Part shown: one piece after another, positions 1 through 6,389 of the stretch
Layout of the letters: the number at the start of each line of letters is the position of its first letter
Position numbering within the stretch: position 1 is the first letter of the stretch
Assembly: GCA_050742975.1 (NCBI GenBank)
Contig: JBOGDQ010000290.1
Location: 1-7,858 of the forward strand
Source: JBDTGE01 sp050742975
GTDB taxonomy: Bacteria; Actinomycetota; Actinomycetes; Mycobacteriales; Jatrophihabitantaceae
Length of the DNA stretch: 7,858 nucleotides
Direction of reading: 5' to 3'
Position numbers and translations under genes: made by a program
Notes under the pieces: model-generated
What the model saw: the letters and a program-made list of their open reading frames with translations, nothing else
What the model was told of the DNA's origin: nothing
Databases searched by the model: none

Positions 1-669
1 GAGGACGCCCAGCACCACTACGCCCAAGCATGCCTCGACGCCGGCGTCGCCTTCGTCAACGCCATCCCGGTGTTCATCGCGTCGGATCCGGTCTGGGCCG
101 GGAAGTTCGCCGACGCCGGACTGCCGATCGTCGGCGACGACATCAAGAGCCAGGTCGGCTCCACCATCGTGCACCGGATCCTGACTCGACTGTTCGAGGA
201 CCGGGGCCTCGCGTTGGACCACACCTACCAACTCAACGTCGGCGGCAACATGGACTTCAAGAACATGCTCGAGCGCGACCGCCTGGAGTCCAAGAAGATC
301 AGCAAGACGCAGTCGGTGACCTCGCAGATCCCGGACCGCGACCTCGGTTCGCGCAACGTGCACATCGGCCCGTCGGACTACGTCGCGTGGCTGGACGACC
401 GCAAGTGGGCCTTCATCCGGCTCGAGGGCAAGACGTTCGGCGACGTTCCGCTGAACCTGGAGTACAAGCTCGAGGTCTGGGACTCGCCGAACTCGGCCGG
501 CATCATCATCGACGCGCTGCGCGCCGCGAAGATAGCCAAGGACCGTGGCATCGGGGGCGCGATCCTGTCGGCGTCGTCGTACTTCATGAAGTCCCCGCCG
601 GTGCAGTACTTCGACGACCAGGCGCGCCAGGCCGTCCAGGACTTCATCGACGGCACGGTCGAGCGCTGA
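1..669 (+). CDS. ino1: Inositol-3-phosphate synthase (Ino1), 3' part, 5' end cut by window
   Basis: NAD-dependent cytosolic enzyme that isomerises D-glucose 6-phosphate to 1L-myo-inositol 1-phosphate. In actinomycetes this is the entry point for phosphatidylinositol and mycothiol. Frame 1 is open from base 1 and gives 222 residues, against about 360-370 for the actinobacterial family, so roughly the N-terminal third (most of the NAD-binding fold) lies upstream of the window. Visible family blocks are PVFIASDPVWA (fragment residues about 23-33), GDDIKSQVG with its lysine at about 49, LNVGGNMDF (about 78-86), ESKKISKTQ (about 94-102), HIGPSDYVAWLDDRKW (about 121-136) and the near-invariant PLNLEYKLEVWDSPNSAG. 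These match the mycobacterial Ino1 type rather than the longer eukaryotic enzymes. The gene converges on galK, which it is not known to work with, and a strong hairpin follows its stop. Identity is very secure; only the start cannot be seen. Confidence 0.97.
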   Translation, partial: EDAQHHYAQACLDAGVAFVNAIPVFIASDPVWAGKFADAGLPIVGDDIKSQVGSTIVHRILTRLFEDRGLALDHTYQLNVGGNMDFKNMLERDRLESKKISKTQSVTSQIPDRDLGSRNVHIGPSDYVAWLDDRKWAFIRLEGKTFGDVPLNLEYKLEVWDSPNSAGIIIDALRAAKIAKDRGIGGAILSASSYFMKSPPVQYFDDQARQAVQDFIDGTVER

Positions 670-683
670 CTCTATCCGCGCAG

Positions 684-731
684 GCGACCCGTTCGACCGC
701 CCCAAATGGCAGGGCGGATCGGACGGGTCGC
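684..731 (+). terminator. Long hairpin just after ino1, probable terminator
   Basis: Bases 684-702 pair with 712-731, giving 19 pairs that include one G-T wobble (693/722) and one bulged A at 718, around a 9-base loop (703-711). It starts 14 bases after the ino1 stop. No T-run follows, so it would be the stem-only terminator type common in actinomycetes. Because the stem is symmetric it could also act on the opposing galK transcript. The structure is read by eye; the terminator role is inferred. Confidence 0.7.
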
Positions 732-744
732 GGGCAAGCTCGCC

Positions 745-778
745 GCGCTCGCGCCCGCGCGGCTCTTCGCGCGAGCGC
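745..778 (-). terminator. Second hairpin, probable galK terminator
   Basis: Bases 745-754 are a perfect 10-bp inverted repeat with 769-778, around a 14-base loop that itself contains the palindrome CCGCGCGG. It ends 15 bases beyond the galK stop codon on the minus strand, where a galK terminator would be expected. No clear T-run follows. Terminator function is inferred from position and stem strength. Confidence 0.6.
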
Positions 779-793
779 TCATCGCGTGGTTGG

Positions 794-1885
794 TCACCCC
801 ACGCGATGGGCGCCCTGGCAGGGTTGAGCTTGGAATGCGGCCGGATCGCGAAAGCCATTCGCCGTGTAGGCCGCGCGCACCGCTGCCGCCGCCGGTTCGA
901 CCAACTCCGACGCCAGCAACGCGATGACGCAGCCGCCGAAACCGCCGCCGGTCATCCGGGCACCGAACGCGCCCGCTGCCAGCAGCGCGTCCACGGCGAC
1001 GTCCAGCTCGTCGATCGTGATCCGGTAATCCTCGCGCATCGAGGCGTGCGAGGCGGTGAGCAGCGGCCCGATCTCGCGCAACCGCCCCGCACGCAGCAGC
1101 TCGACGGTCCGCAGCACCCGGTCGTCCTCGGTCACGACGTGCCGGGTGTAGCGGCGTAGCTCGTCGGTCGGCAGCTCGGCGAGGGCCGCGTCGAGCTGAT
1201 CCACACCGATGTCCCGCAGCAGCGGCACATCCAGCAGTTCCGCCGCCTCCTCGCACCCCGCCCGCCGCTGCCGGTACTCGCCGTCGGCGTGCCGGTGCTC
1301 GGCCTTCGTGTCGATCACCAGCATCGCCAGGCCGTCGGACTCCAGCGGTAGCGGGACCTGCTCGGTCTCGAGCGTGAGCATGTCGCAGAACAGTGCGTTG
1401 CCGGCCGAGCACTGCAGCGCGGCGAGCTGGTCCATCCCCCCGGTCGGCGCACCGACGTAGTCGTTTTCGACGCTGCGGGTCAGCTCGAGCAACCGGACCG
1501 GCCCGAGCTCGAGCTCGAGCAGGTCGTCGACCGCCGTCGCCACCGAGCACACGAGCCCGGCCGAGGACGACAGGCCGCCCCCGGTAGGCACGGTGCTGTC
1601 GAGTTCGATCCGCAGCCCCGGAACCGAGTAGCCCCGTTCTCGCAACGCCCACCCGACGCCCGCGGCGTAGGCGGACCAGCCCTGCCCGCCCGCCCGCAAC
1701 GCGGCCAGCTCGATCCGGATCGAACCCAGCTGCGCGGACGAGATCTCCAGTACCGGCTCGGGGAGGCGCTCGACGGTCGCGGTGCAGGCCTGCTCGATCG
1801 CGAACGGGAGGGCGAACCCGCCGTTGTAGTCGGTGTGCTCGCCGATCAGGTTCACCCGCCCGGGCGCGCACCAGCTGACGGGCAT
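794..1885 (-). CDS. galK: Galactokinase
   Basis: Cytosolic GHMP-family kinase that phosphorylates alpha-D-galactose with ATP to galactose 1-phosphate, the first phosphorylation step of the Leloir pathway. The 363 residues fit the usual length of about 350-400. The galactokinase signature GRVNLIGEHTDYN lies at residues 9-21 and contains the conserved arginine (R10). The ATP-binding GHMP motif PTGGGLSSSA is at 100-109, GGMDQ carries the likely catalytic aspartate D152, and the third motif MTGGGFGG is at 311-318. The frame stays open 27 codons further upstream, but the ATG at 1885 is chosen because the signature then sits near the N-terminus as in the family, and a good ribosome site (GAAAGG, bases 1892-1897) lies 6 bases before it. 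The longer form would run across the operator-like DNA shared with the divergent regulator. Divergence from deoR-galT suggests joint control by galactose availability (inference). Confidence 0.97.
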   Translation of the reverse strand: MPVSWCAPGRVNLIGEHTDYNGGFALPFAIEQACTATVERLPEPVLEISSAQLGSIRIELAALRAGGQGWSAYAAGVGWALRERGYSVPGLRIELDSTVPTGGGLSSSAGLVCSVATAVDDLLELELGPVRLLELTRSVENDYVGAPTGGMDQLAALQCSAGNALFCDMLTLETEQVPLPLESDGLAMLVIDTKAEHRHADGEYRQRRAGCEEAAELLDVPLLRDIGVDQLDAALAELPTDELRRYTRHVVTEDDRVLRTVELLRAGRLREIGPLLTASHASMREDYRITIDELDVAVDALLAAGAFGARMTGGGFGGCVIALLASELVEPAAAAVRAAYTANGFRDPAAFQAQPCQGAHRVG

Positions 1886-1891
1886 TCGGCA

Positions 1892-1897
1892 CCTTTC
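1892..1897 (-). promoter_or_regulatory. galK ribosome binding site (decides the start)
   Basis: On the minus strand GAAAGG lies 6 bases upstream of the ATG at 1885. It supports this start over the upstream in-frame ATG at 1966. Confidence 0.7.
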
Positions 1898-1910
1898 GCC
1901 GTGGCGGGTA

Positions 1911-1940
1911 CTGGTCAATGTTGTTCTATCATGTTTGACT
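1911..1940. promoter_or_regulatory. Putative operator/promoter between galK and deoR
   Basis: This patch is clearly more AT-rich than its surroundings. It carries the inverted repeat GTCAA (1914-1918) and TTGAC (1935-1939) separated by 16 bases. Inside it is a direct repeat, ATGTTGTT (1918-1925) and ATGTTTGA (1931-1938), offset by 13 bases. On the plus strand TATCAT (1927-1932) matches a -10 box in 5 of 6 positions, though no good -35 precedes it. Repeats of this kind are typical of autoregulating DeoR-family operators. Binding by the adjacent regulator is inferred. Confidence 0.5.
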
Positions 1941-1968
1941 CTGTGGAAACTGCTCGCTGCCGACATCC

Positions 1969-1973
1969 GAGGA
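1969..1973 (+). promoter_or_regulatory. deoR-type gene ribosome binding site (decides the GTG start)
   Basis: GAGGA ends 6 bases before the GTG at 1980. This supports the GTG over the far upstream ATG at 1833, which lies inside galK on the other strand. Confidence 0.65.
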
Positions 1974-1979
1974 CGCGCC

Positions 1980-2759
1980 GTGCTCGCTCATCAACGCCAG
2001 GTCCGGATCCTCACTGAACTGCGCCGTGCGGGTGCCGTCCGGGTCGCCGATCTGACCGAGCTTCTCGGCGTCTCGGACATGACGATCCGCCGCGATCTCG
2101 AGCAGATGGAGACCGAAGGGCTGGCCCGAAAGGTACACGGGGGTGCCGTGCTGGCCGGGCAGGTCGCCTTTGAGCCCGGCTTCGCCGCCAAGAGCCAGCT
2201 CGCCCAACCGGCCAAGCAGGCGATCGCCGAGCACGCGGCGAGCCTGATCCGTGCGGGGGCGGCCATCGCGCTGTCCGCGGGTACCACCACCTGGGCGATG
2301 GCCCGGCAGGTCGCGATCACGCCCGGCATCACGGTCGTCACCAACTCCACCACCGTCGCCGATGTGATCACCGCGCTGGACACCGCCGGTCAGGTGAGCG
2401 TCATCCTCACCGGCGGGGTGCGCACGCCCAGCGCCGCGCTGGTCGGGCCGGTCGCCGATCGGACGATCGCGAGCATGCACGTGGATCAGCTCTTCCTGGG
2501 CGTCCACGGCATGGACACGCGCGCGGGTTACACCACGCCCAACCTGGCCGAGGCCACGACGAACCGGGCCTTCGTCGAGAGCGCCCGCGAGGTGATCGTG
2601 CTCGCCGACTCCTCGAAGTGGGGGGTCGTCGGCCTCGCCGACATCGCACCGCTGAACGCCGCGAAGATCGTGATCACCGACGACGACCTGCCCGACGAGG
2701 CCCGCCGCGTGCTCGCCGACAACGTCGAGTCGGTCATCACCGTCCCGGCGGGCGAATGA
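1980..2759 (+). CDS. DeoR/GlpR-family transcriptional regulator, probable gal regulator
   Basis: Cytosolic DNA-binding repressor-type protein whose family senses phosphorylated sugars. With the GTG start it has 259 residues, typical of DeoR proteins (about 250-260). An N-terminal winged helix-turn-helix spans roughly residues 5-56: VADLTELLGVSDMTIRRDLEQ is the HTH core, followed by the family hallmark GLARKVHGGAV. The C-terminal sugar-phosphate sensor domain shows SAGTTT (99-104), VTNSTTVADV, LTGGVRTPSAALVGP, DQLFLGVHGMD and LADSSKWG, all standard DeoRC blocks. The frame extends upstream to an ATG at 1833, but that would overlap galK antisense and add about 49 residues the family lacks. Divergent from galK and 10 bases before galT, so it most likely controls both in response to galactose or galactose 1-phosphate (inference; the effector cannot be read from sequence). 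Confidence 0.93.
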   Translation: MLAHQRQVRILTELRRAGAVRVADLTELLGVSDMTIRRDLEQMETEGLARKVHGGAVLAGQVAFEPGFAAKSQLAQPAKQAIAEHAASLIRAGAAIALSAGTTTWAMARQVAITPGITVVTNSTTVADVITALDTAGQVSVILTGGVRTPSAALVGPVADRTIASMHVDQLFLGVHGMDTRAGYTTPNLAEATTNRAFVESAREVIVLADSSKWGVVGLADIAPLNAAKIVITDDDLPDEARRVLADNVESVITVPAGE

Positions 2760-2769
2760 GCATGCCGCG

Positions 2770-3858
2770 ATGACCAGCCGACAGCAGCTCAAGCTGGCTG
2801 ACGGGCGCGACCTGTTCTACTACGACCGGCTGGCCGACCAGGACCGAGGCGCTGCGGACCTCCGCCAGGACCTGCCGACGGCGGTGACGTCCTCGCAGGT
2901 GCGCTGGAACCCGTTGTTCCGCGACTACGCGGTGATCGCCGACCACCGCCAGACGCGGACCTACAAGCCACCTGCGGACCGCTGCCCGCTCTGCCCGTCC
3001 CGGGAGGGATCGAGCACGGAGATCCCCGCGGCCGACTACGAGGTCGCCGTCTTCGAGAACCGGTTCCCGTCCTTCTCGCTGCAGTCCGAGGATCTCGTCC
3101 CGCTGGTCGACACGCCGCCGTTCCGATCCGGTCCCGGTTCTGGACGGTGCGAGGTCGTCTGCTTCACCAGCGATCACAATCAGGCGTTCTCGCAGCTGTC
3201 CCCCGAGCATGCACGCACGGTCATCGACGCCTGGGCCGACCGCACGTCGGCGCTGTCCGGCGTGCCGTCGATCGACTACGTCTTCTGCTTCGAGAATCGC
3301 GGCGAGGAGATCGGCGTGACGCTGAGCCACCCACACGGGCAGATCTACGGGTACCCGTTCGTGCCGCCCCGGTTCTTCAAGGCGAGCGAGTCGGCCCGGC
3401 GCCATCTCGAGCGAACCGGTGCGTGCCTGCAGTGCGACCTGCTGGCCGCCGAGCTCGCCGACGGCTCGCGGGTCGTCTGCGAGAGCGAGCACTGGGTCTG
3501 CCACGTCCCGTTCGCCGCGCGCTGGCCGTTCGAGGTGCGGATAGTGCCCCGCGAGCATGTGCCGGACCTGCCGGCGCTCGGGGACGACCGTCGTGACGAC
3601 CTGGCCGGCATCTACCTCGACGTGCTGCGCCGCTTCGACCGGCTCTTCGACACGCCGAGCCCGTACATCGCCGGCTGGCAGCAGGCCCCGGTGCGGCAGG
3701 ACCGGGACGTGTGGCACCTGGCGGCGGAGATCTTCACGATCCGCCGCGCCGCCGGCAAGTTGAAGTACCTCGCCGGGTCGGAGTCCGGCGCCGCGATGTG
3801 GATCAACGACGTGGCCCCCGAGGTTGCCGCCCAGCGGCTGCGCGAGGCCACCCGCTGA
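2770..3858 (+). CDS. galT: Galactose-1-phosphate uridylyltransferase
   Basis: Cytosolic Leloir enzyme that exchanges UMP between UDP-glucose and galactose 1-phosphate, giving UDP-galactose and glucose 1-phosphate through a uridylylated histidine. The 362 residues match the GalT family (about 350). HPHGQ lies at residues 187-191 with H189 as the expected nucleophile. The probable metal site is complete: CPLC at 72-75, the histidine of FTSDHNQ (H136) and H187, matching the two Cys and two His ligands of the E. coli enzyme. The C-terminal HIT-like half shows EHWVCHVPFAARWPFEVRIVPREH. The N-terminal SQVRWNPLFRDYAVIADHRQ block is also typical. The ATG at 2770 is the only usable start after the deoR stop, and no strong ribosome site precedes it, so translation is probably coupled to deoR. 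The galE partner is absent from the window. Confidence 0.97.
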   Translation: MTSRQQLKLADGRDLFYYDRLADQDRGAADLRQDLPTAVTSSQVRWNPLFRDYAVIADHRQTRTYKPPADRCPLCPSREGSSTEIPAADYEVAVFENRFPSFSLQSEDLVPLVDTPPFRSGPGSGRCEVVCFTSDHNQAFSQLSPEHARTVIDAWADRTSALSGVPSIDYVFCFENRGEEIGVTLSHPHGQIYGYPFVPPRFFKASESARRHLERTGACLQCDLLAAELADGSRVVCESEHWVCHVPFAARWPFEVRIVPREHVPDLPALGDDRRDDLAGIYLDVLRRFDRLFDTPSPYIAGWQQAPVRQDRDVWHLAAEIFTIRRAAGKLKYLAGSESGAAMWINDVAPEVAAQRLREATR

Positions 3859-3860
3859 GT

Positions 3861-3919
3861 CCGGCGGGGGCACGCGTTGAATTCACCGCCGGCGCTACCC
3901 GAACTGCCCGATTTCGGGC
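3861..3919 (+). terminator. Possible weak terminator region after galT
   Basis: Two modest hairpins follow the galT stop. CCGGCGG (3861-3867) pairs with CCGCCGG (3886-3892) across an 18-base loop. GCCCG (3906-3910) pairs with CGGGC (3915-3919) across an ATTT tetraloop. Neither is followed by a T-run. They could end the deoR-galT transcript, but they are weaker than the ino1/galK hairpins. Confidence 0.35.
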
Positions 3920-3927
3920 GCCGTAGC

Positions 3928-4019
3928 CGACTTGAGACCGGGCAGGGGTTGACACGTGAGTGATACGCGGCTTGAGTGTGAGCAGTTGTGATGGAACTCG
4001 TTGGAAAGTGTTCAAGCCG
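3928..4019. promoter_or_regulatory. Putative control region of the sugar-transport operon
   Basis: The motif CGRCTTGA occurs three times: 3928-3935 and 3968-3975 as direct copies exactly 40 bases apart, and inverted at 4012-4019. The latter two form a perfect 8-bp inverted repeat. A consensus -35 box TTGACA sits at 3949-3954 between the first two copies, but no convincing -10 lies 16-18 bases further on. An imperfect palindrome, TTGGAAAGTGTTCAA (4001-4015), overlaps the third copy. This looks like a regulated promoter for the gene starting at 4066; the regulator is unknown. Confidence 0.4.
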
Positions 4020-4055
4020 ACAGCCGAATATCGCCGGACACCAGCCCTAACCCAT

Positions 4056-4060
4056 GGGAG
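4056..4060 (+). promoter_or_regulatory. Ribosome binding site of the solute-binding protein gene (decides the start)
   Basis: GGGAG ends 5 bases before the ATG at 4066. The other in-frame ATG, at 4054, has no such site upstream and would itself overlap this one. Confidence 0.6.
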
Positions 4061-4065
4061 CACCG

Positions 4066-5379
4066 ATGCACACTCCGTCCACTCAGGGTCACGCCGTCAG
4101 CCGACGGTCCGTGCTCAAGACAGGCGCCGGCGCGCTGGCCCTGACCGCTGTCCCGGGCGCGCTGATCAGCGCGTGCTCCAGCAGCAAGTCCGGCAAGACC
4201 AACAACGGGACCGGCGCCATCACGTTCGGGTCCAACTACTCGGACCCGGCCCCCAAGCAGGCGTTCGCGGCGCTCACCCAGCAGGCGACGGCGTCCACCA
4301 AGGTGAAGATCAGCATCAACACCGTCGACCACAACACGTTCCAGAACGACATCACGTCCTACCTGCAGGGCACCCCGGACAGCTTGTGCACCTGGTTCGC
4401 CGGCTACCGCATGCAGTACTTCGCGGCGCAGGGCCTGCTCACGCCGATCGACGACGTGTGGGACAAGATCGGCGCCAACTTCGGTGACTCGGCCAAGGCG
4501 CTGTCCAAGGGTCTGGACGGCAAGTTCTACTTCGTGCCGATCTACAACTACCCGTGGGTGGTGTTCTACAACAAGAGCACGTTCGCGTCGAAGGGCTACC
4601 AGATCCCGACGACCTGGGATCAGTTCACCGCGCTGTCCAAGCAGATGAAGAAGGACGGGCTGATCCCGATCGCCTTTGCCGACAAGGATCTGTGGCCGGC
4701 GCTGGGCACGTTCGACATCATCAACCTTCGGGTGAACGGGTACGACTACCACATGCAGTTGATGCAGGGGAAAGCGTCGTACACGGACAAGCAGGTCACC
4801 AACGTGTTCAGCCAGTGGGCCGAGATCCTGCCGTACTGCCAGAGCGGGGCGAACGGGCGGATCTGGCAGGACGCGGCGAAGGCGCTGGAGAACAAGCAGG
4901 CCGGGATGATGTTCCAGGGCACCAACCAGGTCGCCGCGAACTACGCCAAGCAGAACCTGCCCGACCTCGACTTCTTCCCGTATCCGATCATCAACACCAC
5001 CTACGGCCAGGACTACATGGACGCGCCCGCGGACGGTTTCATCCTGCCGAAGAAGGGCAAGAACGGCGGGTCGGCCAAGCAGGTCCTGGAGTACATCGGC
5101 ACCGGCCCCGCCGAGGCGACCTACCTCAAGACGGACCAATGGGACGTCGGTGTGGCCAAGAACATCGACACCAGCGGCTACGACGCGATCCAGAAGAAGT
5201 CGGCCACCGCAATCGCGGCCTGCAAGAACGTGTCCCAGTTCGGCGACCGGGACACCGATCCGGCCATGGCGGCCGCGCTCGAGGCCCTGCTCCAGAAGTT
5301 CATCGCCGACCCCAGCGCGTCGAACATCAACTCGATCCAGAAGAGTGCCGCGGCGCAGGCGAAGACGATCTTCGGCTGA
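4066..5379 (+). CDS. ABC transporter sugar-binding lipoprotein (family 1 extracellular solute-binding protein), Tat-type signal
   Basis: Membrane-anchored extracytoplasmic receptor that captures a carbohydrate and delivers it to the permease pair encoded next. It has 437 residues, usual for family 1 sugar-binding proteins (about 400-450). The N-terminus has a twin-arginine motif SRRSVLK (residues 12-18), a hydrophobic stretch (about 20-35) and a lipobox ISAC ending at C37, so it is predicted to be a Tat-exported lipoprotein. A Ser/Lys/Gly/Asn linker follows, before the mature domain at about residue 50. Aromatic-rich blocks such as YNYPWVVFYNKSTF, and IPTTWDQFTALSKQMKKDGLIPIAF, are typical of the fold. 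Its stop overlaps the next start by one base, so it is first in the operon. The alpha-galactosidase gene downstream suggests an alpha-galactoside ligand, which is inference; the sequence alone does not fix specificity. An ATG at 4054 would add four residues. Confidence 0.94.
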   Translation: MHTPSTQGHAVSRRSVLKTGAGALALTAVPGALISACSSSKSGKTNNGTGAITFGSNYSDPAPKQAFAALTQQATASTKVKISINTVDHNTFQNDITSYLQGTPDSLCTWFAGYRMQYFAAQGLLTPIDDVWDKIGANFGDSAKALSKGLDGKFYFVPIYNYPWVVFYNKSTFASKGYQIPTTWDQFTALSKQMKKDGLIPIAFADKDLWPALGTFDIINLRVNGYDYHMQLMQGKASYTDKQVTNVFSQWAEILPYCQSGANGRIWQDAAKALENKQAGMMFQGTNQVAANYAKQNLPDLDFFPYPIINTTYGQDYMDAPADGFILPKKGKNGGSAKQVLEYIGTGPAEATYLKTDQWDVGVAKNIDTSGYDAIQKKSATAIAACKNVSQFGDRDTDPAMAAALEALLQKFIADPSASNINSIQKSAAAQAKTIFG

Positions 5380-6389
5380 TGGCGGTCGGTGTTGACGTCC
5401 GCACCACGCCACCGAAACCCCGCCGGCTGGGCAGGCGCACGTCCCGGAGCAGGCGGCGCCGGCTGCTGACCCGGCGCGACAAGCTCGTCGTCACGCTCAT
5501 GCTGGGCGTGCCGGTGCTCGTGGATCTGGCGTTCATCTGGTTCCCGGCGCTCGGCTCGATCCTGCTCTCTTTCACCCGGTGGAACGGGATCGGCGGGGTC
5601 CACCTGAAGGGGTGCCCCGCACCGCCCGCACCCTCGATCCTGCGCAACGGGTGCCTGTACGGCGTCCAGAACTACCACCAGGCGGCGACCGTCTACCCGC
5701 AGTTCTGGCCGGCCGTCCAGCACAACATCATCTGGCTGGCCGTGTTCATCCTGCTCGCCACGCCGCTCGGGATGCTGTTCGCGGTCGTGCTCGATCGCGG
5801 CATCCGCGGCAGCCGGATCTACCAGAGCGTGCTGTTCCTGCCCGTCATGCTCTCGCTGGCCCTGATCGGGATCATCTGGGAGTTCATGTACTCGCAGAAC
5901 TTCGGCCTGATCAACACCGTCATCGGACGCAACGGCAACTCCAACGCGATCGACTGGCTGGGCAACCCGCACCTGAACCTGTGGGCCGTCCTGGTCGAGG
6001 CGACATGGCGGCAGGCCGGCTACGTCATGGTGCTGTACCTGGCCGGTCTGAAGGCGGTCGACTCGACGCTGCGCGAGGCGGCCACCATCGACGGCGCGAA
6101 CGCGTGGCAGATGTTCTGGCGGGTGATCTTCCCGGTGATGAAGCCGATCAACATCGTCATCCTCGTGGTGACCGTCATCGAGTCGCTGCGCGCGTTCGAC
6201 CTCGTCTACATCACCAACCACGGCACCAACGGTCTGGAGCTGCTGTCCGTGCTCGTCACTAACAACATCGTCGGCGAGGTCTCCCAGATCGGGTTCGGCT
6301 CAGCGCTGGGCGTCGTCCTGCTCGTCATCTCGATCGTGCCCATCTCGGTGTTCCTGTACCAGACGTTCCGGCGGGATGAGCAGCGATGA
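5379..6389 (+). CDS. ABC sugar transporter permease, MalF/UgpA-type
   Basis: One of two inner-membrane channel subunits of a carbohydrate importer. Its 336 residues include an Arg-rich cytosolic N-terminus (about 15-35), then roughly six hydrophobic spans near 36-58, 117-138, 148-168, 203-228, 255-275 and 302-325. The conserved cytoplasmic EAA loop, which docks the ATPase, is clear: EAATIDGANAWQMFW from residue 233 followed by RVIFPVMKP. The start at 5379 overlaps the preceding TGA by one base (TGATG), implying coupled translation; the frame is open far upstream, but that part is a shadow of the binding-protein gene. The extracytoplasmic stretch between the first two spans is unusual: it carries two cysteines (C79 and C92) around a Pro/Ala-rich segment. 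Substrate is inferred from neighbours only. Confidence 0.95.
   Translation: MAVGVDVRTTPPKPRRLGRRTSRSRRRRLLTRRDKLVVTLMLGVPVLVDLAFIWFPALGSILLSFTRWNGIGGVHLKGCPAPPAPSILRNGCLYGVQNYHQAATVYPQFWPAVQHNIIWLAVFILLATPLGMLFAVVLDRGIRGSRIYQSVLFLPVMLSLALIGIIWEFMYSQNFGLINTVIGRNGNSNAIDWLGNPHLNLWAVLVEATWRQAGYVMVLYLAGLKAVDSTLREAATIDGANAWQMFWRVIFPVMKPINIVILVVTVIESLRAFDLVYITNHGTNGLELLSVLVTNNIVGEVSQIGFGSALGVVLLVISIVPISVFLYQTFRRDEQR

Noticed and set aside
1505..1520. Tandem GAGCTC repeat
   Set aside because: It encodes the alternating Leu-Glu stretch in an intact part of galactokinase; ordinary coding low complexity.
672..1892. 406-codon minus-strand frame overlapping galK in another frame
   Set aside because: Low-complexity Arg/Ala/Gly translation; the neighbouring frame is an intact galactokinase.
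1886..1966. 27-codon N-terminal extension of galactokinase to an upstream ATG
   Set aside because: It would place the GRVNLIGEH signature too far from the N-terminus, has no better ribosome site, and crosses the AT-rich operator-like DNA; the ATG at 1885 has a good site.
1833..1979. Upstream ATG start for the DeoR-family gene
   Set aside because: The extra residues have no family similarity and overlap the galK 5' end in antisense; the GTG at 1980 gives the normal length.
4054..4065. Alternative ATG start four codons earlier for the sugar-binding lipoprotein
   Set aside because: No ribosome site upstream, whereas GGGAG sits correctly before the ATG at 4066; the difference is small and not fully excluded.
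4012..5412. 466-codon open frame on the minus strand opposite the binding protein, and similar long antisense frames at 2737-3873, 1929-2792 and 5178-6221
   Set aside because: Arg/Asp/Val-rich composition typical of antisense frames in GC-rich coding DNA; no recognisable domains, and the plus-strand genes have strong motifs.
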